A stretch of DNA of 12,979 nt, from positions 1 to 12,979 of the forward strand of contig VSNH01000105.1 in NCBI GenBank assembly GCA_009774215.1. Reading direction: 5' to 3'. Position numbers and translations under genes: made by a program. Source of the DNA: Lachnospiraceae bacterium. GTDB taxonomy: Bacteria > Bacillota > Clostridia > Lachnospirales > Lachnospiraceae. Shown here piece by piece: positions 1 through 5,558 of the stretch (the stretch's first letter is position 1; each line of letters opens with the position of its first letter). The notes below the pieces were generated by a model that saw only the letters and a list, made by a program, of their open reading frames with translations, searched no databases and was not told the DNA's origin.

Positions 1-852
1 AACCGCATCCGGCAAAATCCCAAGACCTTTCTGCTGACATCGGGCGTAAAGGATATCAACCGCATCGGCAAAATCCTGCTGGATGCTGGTCTGGATTTTT
101 GTGAGATTATCACAGGCTGTCAGCTCTCCTACGCCGAACAGCGGATCATGCGTCTTTCACCGTCAGAGTGTGTGGAGATCAAAGAGCAAGGATTGTACAC
201 CTGCCTCGTAAAAAACCCGTATGCGGAGGAAAGAAAATTGACGCATGGTATGACTGACGAGCTGTTTGTCAGGGGAACAGCCTCCGGGGGATGTAGCGCA
301 GCGGTAAAAATTCCCATGACCAAGGAGGAGGTGCGTGAAGTCAGCATCTGTAAGCTGCACCTGCGGGAGCGGGCGGTGGTTTACGATATCGGCGGCGGCA
401 CCGGTTCCGTGGCGGTGGAAATCGCGAGGCTTTCGGATGAGATACAGGTGTATGCGGTGGAACAGAAGGAAGAGGCCGTTTCATTGATAGAAAGAAACAA
501 GGAAAAATTCGGCCTGCAGAACATCCATTTGGTAAAAGCTGCGGCACCGGAAGGACTGTCCGGGCTGCCAATGCCCACACAGGCTTTTATCGGCGGAAGC
601 GGCGGCAGATTAAAGGAAATCATGGCGGCTCTCTGGGAGAAAAACAAGAATTTGCGCATTGTCATTACCGCAGTCAGCATGGAGACCCTATGTGAAATTA
701 AGGAAATACTGACTCTGTATCAAATGAAGGAAGAAGAAACGGTACAGCTACAGGTAAGCCGGGTTCGGAAAGCCGGAGGTTACCAATTGATGCAGGCGGA
801 GAATCCGGTGTGGATCTGTGCGTTTACTTTTGACGGAGACAAGGCTGAATAA
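1..852 (+). CDS. cbiET: Fused cobalt-precorrin methyltransferases CbiE-CbiT, 5'-truncated by the window
   Basis: The frame is open from the first base, so the start lies outside the window; 283 codons are visible. The first 70 or so residues match the C-terminal end of CbiE, the cobalt-precorrin-7 C5-methyltransferase (segments such as KTFLLTSG and LSYAEQRI). The rest is CbiT, which methylates C15 and decarboxylates cobalt-precorrin-6B. CbiT hallmarks are DELFVRG, IPMTKEEVR, the S-adenosylmethionine loop DIGGGTGSVAVE, and AFIGGSGG further on. Both activities belong to the cytoplasmic anaerobic (early-cobalt) B12 pathway. The E-T fusion is common in Clostridia and corresponds to CobL of the aerobic pathway. 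The gene is followed by cbiA on the same strand after about 120 bases, so the two probably share an operon whose upstream part is not visible. An internal ATG at 148 is not the start, since CbiE homology runs through it. Confidence 0.93.
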   Translation, partial: NRIRQNPKTFLLTSGVKDINRIGKILLDAGLDFCEIITGCQLSYAEQRIMRLSPSECVEIKEQGLYTCLVKNPYAEERKLTHGMTDELFVRGTASGGCSAAVKIPMTKEEVREVSICKLHLRERAVVYDIGGGTGSVAVEIARLSDEIQVYAVEQKEEAVSLIERNKEKFGLQNIHLVKAAAPEGLSGLPMPTQAFIGGSGGRLKEIMAALWEKNKNLRIVITAVSMETLCEIKEILTLYQMKEEETVQLQVSRVRKAGGYQLMQAENPVWICAFTFDGDKAE

Positions 853-886
853 ATTCTCTGATGAGCAAACTTCGTTAGAATTTATT
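848..886 (+). other. AT-rich hairpin across the cbiET stop codon
   Basis: A perfect 10-bp inverted repeat (AATAAATTCT at 848-857, AGAATTTATT at 877-886) encloses a 19-base loop. The cbiET stop codon lies in the left arm. No T-run follows, so it does not look like a standard terminator. It could slow or process the transcript between cbiET and cbiA, or be chance in AT-rich DNA. This hairpin and a spacer with no recognisable gene fill the gap before cbiA. Confidence 0.4.
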
Positions 887-971
887 ATGCTTTGAAATGG
901 AGGAAGGTAGAAAGAAAATTTTTCAACATTGTTTTGAATTTGAGGGGCATCGCTTGCCCTACGGAGGCAAA

Positions 972-2411
972 ATGAATATCAGCAGAGTAATGATTGCCGC
1001 GCCGAAGAGCGGCAGCGGAAAAACATTGGTTGCCTGTGCGCTTTTACAGGCACTAAAAAATAGGGGATGGCAGACTGCGGCCTATAAATGTGGTCCCGAT
1101 TATATAGACCCAATGTTTCACAAACAGGTAATCGGCGTCCCCTCCAAAAATCTGGACACCTTCTTTACAGATGAGGAACAGACAAAAAGGCTGTTTCTGT
1201 GCGATCGGATGGAAAATGACTTTGCCGTTTTAGAAGGCGTTATGGGAATTTATGACGGATTGGGCGGCGTGCGCAGGGAAGGTTCCTCGTACCATCTGGC
1301 GTGCGTGACGAAAACGCCGGTTGTGTTCGTTGTGGATGCAAAAGGTATGGGGCGCTCCATCATCCCTTTGCTGACAGGCTTCCTTCAATATGATACAGAG
1401 CATTTGATCCGGGGCGTGATATTAAACCGAATTTCCAAGGGATACTTTGAGACCATCAAGCCGCTGATTGAGGCAGAACTGCCGGTTACGGTGGCAGGAT
1501 TTTTGCCGGAAAAGGAAATATACCGGATCGAAAGCAGACACCTAGGGCTTTTCATGCCGGATGAATTGGGCAATATCCGTGAAAGACTGCAGGACGTCTC
1601 GGAAGAATTGCAAAAGACCGTCTCTGTTGATACAATAGTAAAAATAGCCGAAAGTGCGCAGGAACTTCAAACGGCAGAGAAAACGGAAGCGCAGGCAAAA
1701 GCGCGGAGAACAGCTACAATATGTAACAAACCGGTGGTGATAGACAGCAGCCATATGTCCACGCCCGCCGGCTTAGTCACAATCGCCGTAGCCAGAGACG
1801 AAGCTTTTTCTTTTTATTATGAAGACAATATAGCGTTGATGAAAGAAAACGGCGCGAATATCAGATATTTTTCTCCGTTAAGGGATGAGGAACTGCCGAC
1901 TGGCAGTCATGCGGTTCTGCTTGGCGGCGGTTACCCGGAGCTGTATGCAAAAAAGCTGAGTGAAAATAAAAAAATGCGTGAAGCGGTACGGAAAGCATCG
2001 GAAATCGGAATGCCTATTGTGGCGGAATGCGGCGGGTTTCTGTATCTGCACAGAACAATGACTGACCGGGAGGGGAACCGTTACCCTATGGCGGGCGTGA
2101 TCCATGCTGACTGTTATAACACGGGAAAATCCGTGCGTTTTGGCTATATAGAACTGCAAGAAAAGAAAAACTGCTTTTTGCCGGAAAATATATCCATCCG
2201 CGGACACGAATTTCATTACTTTGACAGTACAGACAATGGCGCGGACGCCATTGCGCAGAGACCGGTGACAGGGAAATCCTATTGCTGTGTGATCATAGAT
2301 GAAACCCACTGGATGGGATTCCCGCATTTGTATTACCCGTCGAATCCCGTTTTTGCAGAGTCTTTTGTGGAAAAAGCAAGACGATATAAGGAAAGGATCA
2401 TAGAAAAATAA
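972..2411 (+). CDS. cbiA: Cobyrinate a,c-diamide synthase CbiA
   Basis: The 479-residue product matches CbiA (family size about 450-480), which uses ATP and glutamine to amidate the a and c carboxylates of cobyrinate in the cytoplasm. The N-terminal half is a dethiobiotin-synthetase-like ATPase: P-loop PKSGSGKT at residues 11-18, then YKCGPDYIDP and VMGIYDGLGG. The C-terminal half is a class-I-like glutaminase with LLGGGYPELYA, the nucleophile Cys353 in AECGGFLYL and the GHEFHY motif near residue 412. A charged linker rich in Glu, Ala and Lys at about residues 225-245 joins the halves. ATG at 972 is chosen because ACGGAGG lies 4 bases upstream and the protein then begins directly at the MIAAPKSGSGKT strand. 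An in-frame ATG at 897 would add 25 residues without family support or a ribosome site. The next gene starts one base after the stop. Confidence 0.95.
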   Translation: MNISRVMIAAPKSGSGKTLVACALLQALKNRGWQTAAYKCGPDYIDPMFHKQVIGVPSKNLDTFFTDEEQTKRLFLCDRMENDFAVLEGVMGIYDGLGGVRREGSSYHLACVTKTPVVFVVDAKGMGRSIIPLLTGFLQYDTEHLIRGVILNRISKGYFETIKPLIEAELPVTVAGFLPEKEIYRIESRHLGLFMPDELGNIRERLQDVSEELQKTVSVDTIVKIAESAQELQTAEKTEAQAKARRTATICNKPVVIDSSHMSTPAGLVTIAVARDEAFSFYYEDNIALMKENGANIRYFSPLRDEELPTGSHAVLLGGGYPELYAKKLSENKKMREAVRKASEIGMPIVAECGGFLYLHRTMTDREGNRYPMAGVIHADCYNTGKSVRFGYIELQEKKNCFLPENISIRGHEFHYFDSTDNGADAIAQRPVTGKSYCCVIIDETHWMGFPHLYYPSNPVFAESFVEKARRYKERIIEK

Positions 2412-2412
2412 T

Positions 2413-2685
2413 ATGGAAAACTCATACCGTTTTTTTGAGAACAGAGCGTGTCAATATTTTCCCTGTCATAAGGGCCTGACAGACTTTAACTGCCTGTTTT
2501 GTTACTGTCCGATGTATCTGCGGGAAAACTGCCCGGGGAATCCCAGCTATATCGAAAAGAATGGAAAAAAGATAAAAGACTGTACGAACTGTACATTTCC
2601 CCATCGGCCGGAAAACTATGATAAGATTATGCAGGTGTTGAAAGGGCAGGCAAATATGCCCGTATTTGGAGACCGTTCTGTTTAG
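2413..2685 (+). CDS. Small cysteine-rich protein of the B12 operon (zf-like, PF04071 type)
   Basis: This 90-residue protein has eight cysteines (13, 18, 27, 30, 32, 40, 57, 60) and histidines 19 and 64, all in the first two thirds, arranged as C-x4-C, C-x2-C-x-C and C-x2-C. That resembles the 'cysteine-rich small domain' family found next to cobalamin genes in anaerobes. No catalytic motif, signal peptide or membrane segment is visible, so it should be cytoplasmic. The spacing suggests a bound metal or iron-sulfur cluster, but which one cannot be read from sequence. The start is one base after the cbiA stop, with AAGGAAAGGA about 15 bases upstream inside cbiA, so translation is probably coupled. 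The context points to B12 synthesis, perhaps cobalt handling or redox; that is inference. Confidence 0.8.
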   Translation: MENSYRFFENRACQYFPCHKGLTDFNCLFCYCPMYLRENCPGNPSYIEKNGKKIKDCTNCTFPHRPENYDKIMQVLKGQANMPVFGDRSV

Positions 2686-2707
2686 GTAAAAATGCAGACA
2701 CCCCTGC

Positions 2708-2745
2708 CCAACTATGAAATAAATGTGTATTTGTTTCATAGTTGG
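2708..2745. repeat. Near-perfect 38-base AT-rich palindrome after the B12 operon
   Basis: CCAACTATGAAA (2708-2719) pairs exactly with TTTCATAGTTGG (2734-2745). The pairing continues inward through one G-T pair and four A-T pairs, giving a 17-bp stem with a GTGT loop. It begins 22 bases after the cysteine-rich gene, which suits a transcript end, but no T-run follows on either strand. It may act as an RNA-stabilising 3' hairpin, a non-canonical terminator or a small dispersed palindrome. Confidence 0.6.
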
Positions 2746-2842
2746 AAACATGCCCTATTTACACCAATAGCTGCTATCCCCGCATTAATCGATGTATTCC
2801 AGTCCAAAGGTATCCATGTAAACCTTTCTTGAAAAATGATAC

Positions 2843-2906
2843 CATTATCGGCAAAATATATTCACATTTCCATATAGAAATTCAGATTATATTTTGCCGA
2901 TAAATG
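2843..2906. repeat. Long inverted repeat between two converging genes
   Basis: TTATCGGCAAAATATA (2845-2860) pairs perfectly with its reverse complement at 2888-2903. Three more pairs form outside across one bulged A. The 27-base centre holds a smaller hairpin (ATTTC 2866-2870 with GAAAT 2877-2881). It lies in the gene-free stretch 2686-2977 between the + strand B12 genes and the - strand GyrI-like gene, so it could be a bidirectional terminator. The missing T-runs also allow a miniature mobile-element remnant or a structured RNA. Apart from this and the palindrome at 2708, nothing recognisable is seen in 2686-2977. Confidence 0.55.
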
Positions 2907-2977
2907 TCTCAGTAAAAATTATGGTCCATAAAGGCTGACATATTTTCATTCGATACCAATTTGAAACAGCGCTGTTA

Positions 2978-3616
2978 TTATGCCTTTCTGACTGGATGCC
3001 GGATCACCGTTTTCAGATTTTCCGGTTTGCATTTGCGCACATCGCTCAGGTAAATCTCATGGTGGCGGCGTGCACCGTCCATATCCGGGACGAATCCCTG
3101 TTCGTATGCAAAAGCATCCATGGCCTCTATGGTGGCTGGTTCATCGTCATAGGAACCGATGTGCATACACTGTACGCACAATCCCTCGTCATAGGTCAGA
3201 AATTCCGCCTTGGAGAAGTCAGTGTCTTTCTTCGCAGAAGCTTCTGCTGACGCCCATACAAATACCTCCTTTGTCACAAATTCCGGCAGGCGGATCATGG
3301 AAATCCACTCAAAATCCTCTTTTCTGGCATAATCGATGCCGAGAATTCCTTCCTGCCGCCACAGTCCCTCCAGCGGCGGCACGACAAAATCAAAATACCC
3401 TTCTATTCGGTGATCGCCCTTTTTGCTCATTTTAATGGTATAAGCGATTCCGTAAAGCAGGTTAATGGACTGTTTGTAGTCGCCGCCCTCCTCGTTGGGA
3501 TTGCCTTTTCCGCGCACGGCAACAAAGTTCGTGGGAGGCACGGTGACAAGAGCCGGTTTGTTTTTCGGGAGATAAAATTCTCTGTATTCTTTTTTATAGT
3601 CAAAAGCCATAATCAT
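2978..3616 (-). CDS. GyrI-like small-molecule-binding domain protein
   Basis: The 212-residue protein resembles the stand-alone GyrI-like family (COG4832 type, related to the effector domain of BmrR, Rob and SbmC/GyrI). Recognisable stretches are KPALVTVPPTNFVAVRGKG near residue 20, YGIAYTIKMSK near 55, IEGYFDFVVPPLEG near 72, the acidic-aromatic core around residues 136-160 and a C-terminal HHEIYLSDVRK. There is no DNA-binding domain, signal peptide or membrane segment, so it is probably a cytoplasmic ligand-binding protein. The ligand is unknown. ATG at 3616 is preceded by AGAGAGG about 10 bases upstream; a second in-frame ATG at 3610 would remove only two residues. A DUF3795-like fragment lies just upstream on the same strand, a pairing I recall for this family, so the two may once have formed one unit. 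Confidence 0.85.
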   Translation of the reverse strand: MIMAFDYKKEYREFYLPKNKPALVTVPPTNFVAVRGKGNPNEEGGDYKQSINLLYGIAYTIKMSKKGDHRIEGYFDFVVPPLEGLWRQEGILGIDYARKEDFEWISMIRLPEFVTKEVFVWASAEASAKKDTDFSKAEFLTYDEGLCVQCMHIGSYDDEPATIEAMDAFAYEQGFVPDMDGARRHHEIYLSDVRKCKPENLKTVIRHPVRKA

Positions 3617-3709
3617 AGTGATTCATCCTCTCTCTTTCCTCCGTCCATCACAGTCTCTCTGCACGGATATTAGTGGCTGCAATTCCCGTCAAATTTTCAA
3701 CGTTCCTAA

Positions 3710-3832
3710 CTAATTGACGTTGGCTGTGAATTGTAACGATGAATCCATGATAGCAGAGCAAACACAGGTATCGTTTTCAGAACACAGACAACATGCCAGC
3801 CCGCAACGGGCAATTCCAAGTTCACGTTTCAT
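3710..3832 (-). pseudogene. N-terminal remnant of a DUF3795-like cysteine-rich protein
   Basis: A 40-residue frame begins MKRELGIARCGLACCLCSEN, which resembles the start of DUF3795-type proteins, whose first metal-binding-like cysteines fall here (10, 15, 16, 18). After residue 23 the resemblance stops: the expected CxGC, C-rich core and C-terminal half are absent and the frame ends at 3710. Such proteins are usually well over 100 residues, so this is most likely the 5' end left after a deletion. The remaining 93 bases to the GyrI-like gene do not continue the family. AAGGAG lies about 12 bases before the ATG. The same frame is open upstream to 3943 (MIILLSWNPDLN onward), but I see no family for that part. 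The identification is from memory of the family and is moderately sure. Confidence 0.5.
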
Positions 3833-3861
3833 AGTATATAGCAGCTCCTTTTTACTGTCAA
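3833..3861 (-). promoter_or_regulatory. Consensus-like promoter overlapping the DUF3795 remnant start
   Basis: On the minus strand TTGACA (3861-3856), a 17-bp spacer and TATACT (3838-3833) form a near-consensus vegetative promoter. The -10 box ends right at the remnant's ATG (3832), so transcription would begin around 3826, inside that frame. The promoter would therefore make a transcript with a leader of about 210 bases for the GyrI-like gene, rather than expressing the remnant from this ATG. Confidence 0.45.
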
Positions 3862-3892
3862 CTCGCTCATTTACGGGCTGTAGCATCACCCA

Positions 3893-3920
3893 CTTATAAA
3901 ATTCCCGGTTGAGGTCGGGA
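3893..3920 (-). terminator. Weak possible terminator after the LysM gene
   Basis: On the minus strand TCCCG (3920-3916) pairs with CGGGA (3907-3903) around an 8-base loop and is followed by ATTTTAT. A second 6-bp hairpin (GCTGCT/AGCAGC, 3945-3962) overlaps the LysM stop codon. Either or both could end that transcript, but the stems are short. Confidence 0.3.
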
Positions 3921-3961
3921 TTCCATGACAATAGTATAATCAACGCTGCTTAAATTAGCAG

Positions 3962-4363
3962 CTATTTATTTGTCACATCATAGTACGGCACAATCAGGTG
4001 CGCATCCGCATAGATGGCATCGCTTTTCAGGCTGTTGATCTGCATTACCTCGCGGATATATTCATAAATCGAGTCATAATGCGAATCGTCCATATAATCT
4101 TCTGCGATAGACCAGAGGGTGTCGCTGTTTGACACGACAATACTCTTATAGTATTTAGCGGCTTCCTGTGAAGAGTCGTTCTTCGCACTGGAACGGAATG
4201 AGCTGACGGCGATGGATGTGATGACAATCAGGCAGAAAGTCATCACAAACAGAAGGAAATGCTTTCTCATCTCACGTTTTCTGCGTATACGGTTATTGCG
4301 GATTCTTCTCTCGCTTCTGATGTCCTGCGGACTTCTTTGATACGGTGTCATGACTCTGTTCAT
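3962..4363 (-). CDS. SOS-controlled LysM membrane protein (YneA-like cell-division inhibitor)
   Basis: The 133-residue protein has a strongly basic cytoplasmic N-terminus (Arg/Lys-rich, residues 9-34), one membrane segment at about 35-55, and a LysM domain at about 73-126 (IVVSNSDTLWSIAEDY at its start, LIVPYY at its end). LysM binds peptidoglycan, so the C-terminus should face the wall. This layout and the position divergent from lexA match YneA of Bacillus, which halts septation during DNA damage; that protein is about 103 residues, and this one has a longer basic N-terminus. ATG at 4363 is chosen because AAAGGAG lies 8 bases upstream; the frame stays open further upstream through the promoter, which is not coding. 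Expression should be repressed by LexA through the two boxes at its promoter. That it inhibits division is inferred from architecture and context. Confidence 0.85.
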   Translation of the reverse strand: MNRVMTPYQRSPQDIRSERRIRNNRIRRKREMRKHFLLFVMTFCLIVITSIAVSSFRSSAKNDSSQEAAKYYKSIVVSNSDTLWSIAEDYMDDSHYDSIYEYIREVMQINSLKSDAIYADAHLIVPYYDVTNK

Positions 4364-4452
4364 AAATAACACTCCTTTCCTTTTTCCTTCCAAAATACGA
4401 TATAATATATGGATAAAATTAATTATTTTATTTGTATATGTCGTCATAAAAC

Positions 4453-4466
4453 AGAACAGATGTTGC
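4453..4466. promoter_or_regulatory. Degenerate fourth SOS-box-like site
   Basis: AGAACAGATGTTGC keeps the GAAC-N4-GTT core and the purine/pyrimidine pattern of the spacer but departs from the consensus CGAACRNRYGTTCG at the ends (three differences). It abuts the strong box at 4466. It may be an auxiliary site or chance. Confidence 0.25.
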
Positions 4467-4479
4467 GAACGAACGTTCT
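4466..4479. promoter_or_regulatory. SOS box 1 (LexA operator), start region of the LysM gene
   Basis: CGAACGAACGTTCT matches the Gram-positive LexA consensus CGAACRNRYGTTCG at 13 of 14 positions, differing only in the last base. It lies just downstream of the predicted LysM transcription start (about 4483), covering roughly +5 to +18, where bound LexA would block promoter escape. Confidence 0.85.
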
Positions 4480-4489
4480 TTATATACGA

Positions 4490-4518
4490 ATTATATCGAA
4501 CGTGTTTTCGCTTGTCAA
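4490..4518 (-). promoter_or_regulatory. Full-consensus promoter of the LysM gene
   Basis: On the minus strand TTGACA (4518-4513), a 17-bp spacer and TATAAT (4495-4490) match the vegetative promoter consensus at every position. Transcription should begin near 4483, leaving a leader of about 120 bases before the ATG. SOS box 2 fills most of the spacer, so LexA and RNA polymerase compete directly. Such a strong promoter fits a gene that is silent until induced. Confidence 0.85.
4497..4510. promoter_or_regulatory. SOS box 2 (LexA operator) inside the LysM promoter spacer
   Basis: CGAACGTGTTTTCG matches CGAACRNRYGTTCG at 13 of 14 positions; the only difference is T for the G that opens the second half-site. 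Its centre is 31 bp from that of box 1, close to three helical turns, so two LexA dimers could sit on one face of the DNA. Confidence 0.82.
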
Positions 4519-4537
4519 TACTCTTTTCATAAAAAAT

Positions 4538-4551
4538 CGAACAAATTTTCT
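4538..4551. promoter_or_regulatory. Possible third SOS box next to the lexA promoter
   Basis: CGAACAAATTTTCT matches 12 of 14 consensus positions, with two differences in the right half. It ends 10 bases before the predicted lexA -35 box, so it is the best candidate for lexA autorepression, although weaker than boxes 1 and 2. Confidence 0.45.
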
Positions 4552-4561
4552 GAATATATGT

Positions 4562-4590
4562 TTGCTTTTTTCTTTTTTCTATGTTATGAT
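4562..4590 (+). promoter_or_regulatory. Predicted lexA promoter
   Basis: TTGCTT (4562-4567), a 17-bp spacer and TATGAT (4585-4590) form a good vegetative promoter. An extended -10 TG sits one base before the hexamer. Transcription would begin near 4597, about 86 bases before the lexA ATG. It is weaker than the divergent LysM promoter in the -35 region. Confidence 0.65.
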
Positions 4591-4682
4591 TGGTATATGT
4601 AAAGTAAACACGACTTTTGCTCGTTGCCCGCAGAAATATGTATCGGCTTGAATAGCCCGAAGAAAGGATAAGGATTTTAAGT

Positions 4683-5303
4683 ATGGCACAGGGAAAAATC
4701 ACTGTAAAACAGCAGCAGATTCTTGATTATATTAAGGATGAAATTTTAAAAAGAGGATATCCGCCTGCCGTCAGGGAGATCTGTGAGGCGGTCAATCTGA
4801 AATCTACTTCCTCCGTACATTCCCATTTGGAGACATTAGAGAAAAATGGTTATATTAGAAGAGATCCCACGAAACCCCGCGCGATTGAGATTTGTGATGA
4901 CACTTTCCAGATGGTGCGCACGGAGATGGTTTCCCTGCCTGTGATCGGACAGGTCGCGGCGGGGCTGCCGATTCTCGCAGAGCAGAATATTGCCAGTTAT
5001 TTCCCGGTTCCGGCGGACATGGTGCCGGGCGGAGAATCCTTTGTACTTAAAGTAAAAGGTGATTCCATGGTTAATGTAGGGATTTACAGCGGCGACCAGA
5101 TTTTTGTAAACTGCTGTCAGACAGCGTCAAACGGCGATACGGTGGTGGCGCTGATCGACGACTCGGCTACGGTGAAGACCTTTTATAAGGAGGACGGACA
5201 TATTCGTCTGCAGCCCGAAAATGACTCTATGGAGCCGATTATTGTAGATGACTGCCAGATTCTTGGGAAAGTTTTTGGTGTGTTCCGTCTTTATAAACAT
5301 TGA
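4683..5303 (+). CDS. lexA: SOS repressor LexA
   Basis: This 206-residue protein has the usual LexA length and layout. An N-terminal winged helix-turn-helix (about residues 6-65, with GYPPAVREICEAV and STSSVHSHLETLE) binds SOS boxes, and a C-terminal S24 self-cleaving domain follows. The scissile Ala93-Gly94 lies in VIGQVAAGLP, the catalytic serine is Ser128 in GDSM and the catalytic lysine is Lys165 in SATVKTF. On DNA damage RecA filaments trigger self-cleavage and release the regulon. All key residues are present, so it should be functional. ATG at 4683 has AAGGA 8 bases upstream. It is divergent from the LysM gene and shares a control region carrying at least two strong LexA boxes, so it probably represses both that gene and itself. 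Confidence 0.97.
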   Translation: MAQGKITVKQQQILDYIKDEILKRGYPPAVREICEAVNLKSTSSVHSHLETLEKNGYIRRDPTKPRAIEICDDTFQMVRTEMVSLPVIGQVAAGLPILAEQNIASYFPVPADMVPGGESFVLKVKGDSMVNVGIYSGDQIFVNCCQTASNGDTVVALIDDSATVKTFYKEDGHIRLQPENDSMEPIIVDDCQILGKVFGVFRLYKH

Positions 5304-5403
5304 GCAGGAACGTAAATAAATTGTGGACTCCTTAGGTGCCGCATGTAGCATTTGCTTTGAAACAATAAAAGCATCAGGCTGTTGCAAATTTTGAATAATA
5401 CAG

Positions 5404-5468
5404 AATGCTCTGAGCGAAAAACAGATCACCTTTTTGAGTGAAGATCGGGATCGTTCAGAGCATTTTTT
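5404..5468 (+). terminator. Terminator-like hairpin downstream of lexA
   Basis: AATGCTCTGA (5404-5413) pairs perfectly with TCAGAGCATT (5455-5464), and the T-run continues to 5468. The 41-base insert can fold further (TCAC 5426-5429 with GTGA 5438-5441). The 10-bp stem plus T-run suits a rho-independent terminator, though the large loop is unusual. It lies 100 bases after lexA and 90 before the AraC-type gene, insulating the two. Confidence 0.6.
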
Positions 5469-5558
5469 AACAGAAGTATGCTCTCTTTTTTGTGCAGGAA
5501 TTGAGAGGAAACGGAAACCGGAATTTTATATACTGAATTTGGCAGGAGGATTTGCGAT

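Noticed and set aside
1..77. Near-identical 20-base copies at 1-20 and 58-77 (AACCGCATC, GGCAAAATCC)
   Set aside because: They differ by one inserted base, are read in different frames, and both lie in ordinary CbiE coding sequence; probably coincidence.
897..971. Upstream in-frame ATG extension of cbiA
   Set aside because: No ribosome site precedes 897 and the 25 added residues do not resemble CbiA, while 972 has ACGGAGG and gives the normal N-terminus.
1..971. Cobalamin riboswitch for the B12 genes
   Set aside because: The visible region begins inside the operon; no riboswitch-like leader is present and any would lie upstream of the window.
1878..2327. 149-codon open frame on the minus strand inside cbiA
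   Set aside because: It lies opposite conserved cbiA coding sequence and its product resembles nothing known.
2965..2976. Perfect 12-base palindrome AACAGCGCTGTT
   Set aside because: It has no loop and no flanking T-run, so it does not form a useful hairpin; at this length it may be chance.
4364..4702. Upstream extension of the LysM reading frame to 4702
   Set aside because: It would translate through the consensus promoter and SOS boxes and overlap the lexA start; the ATG at 4363 has a good ribosome site.
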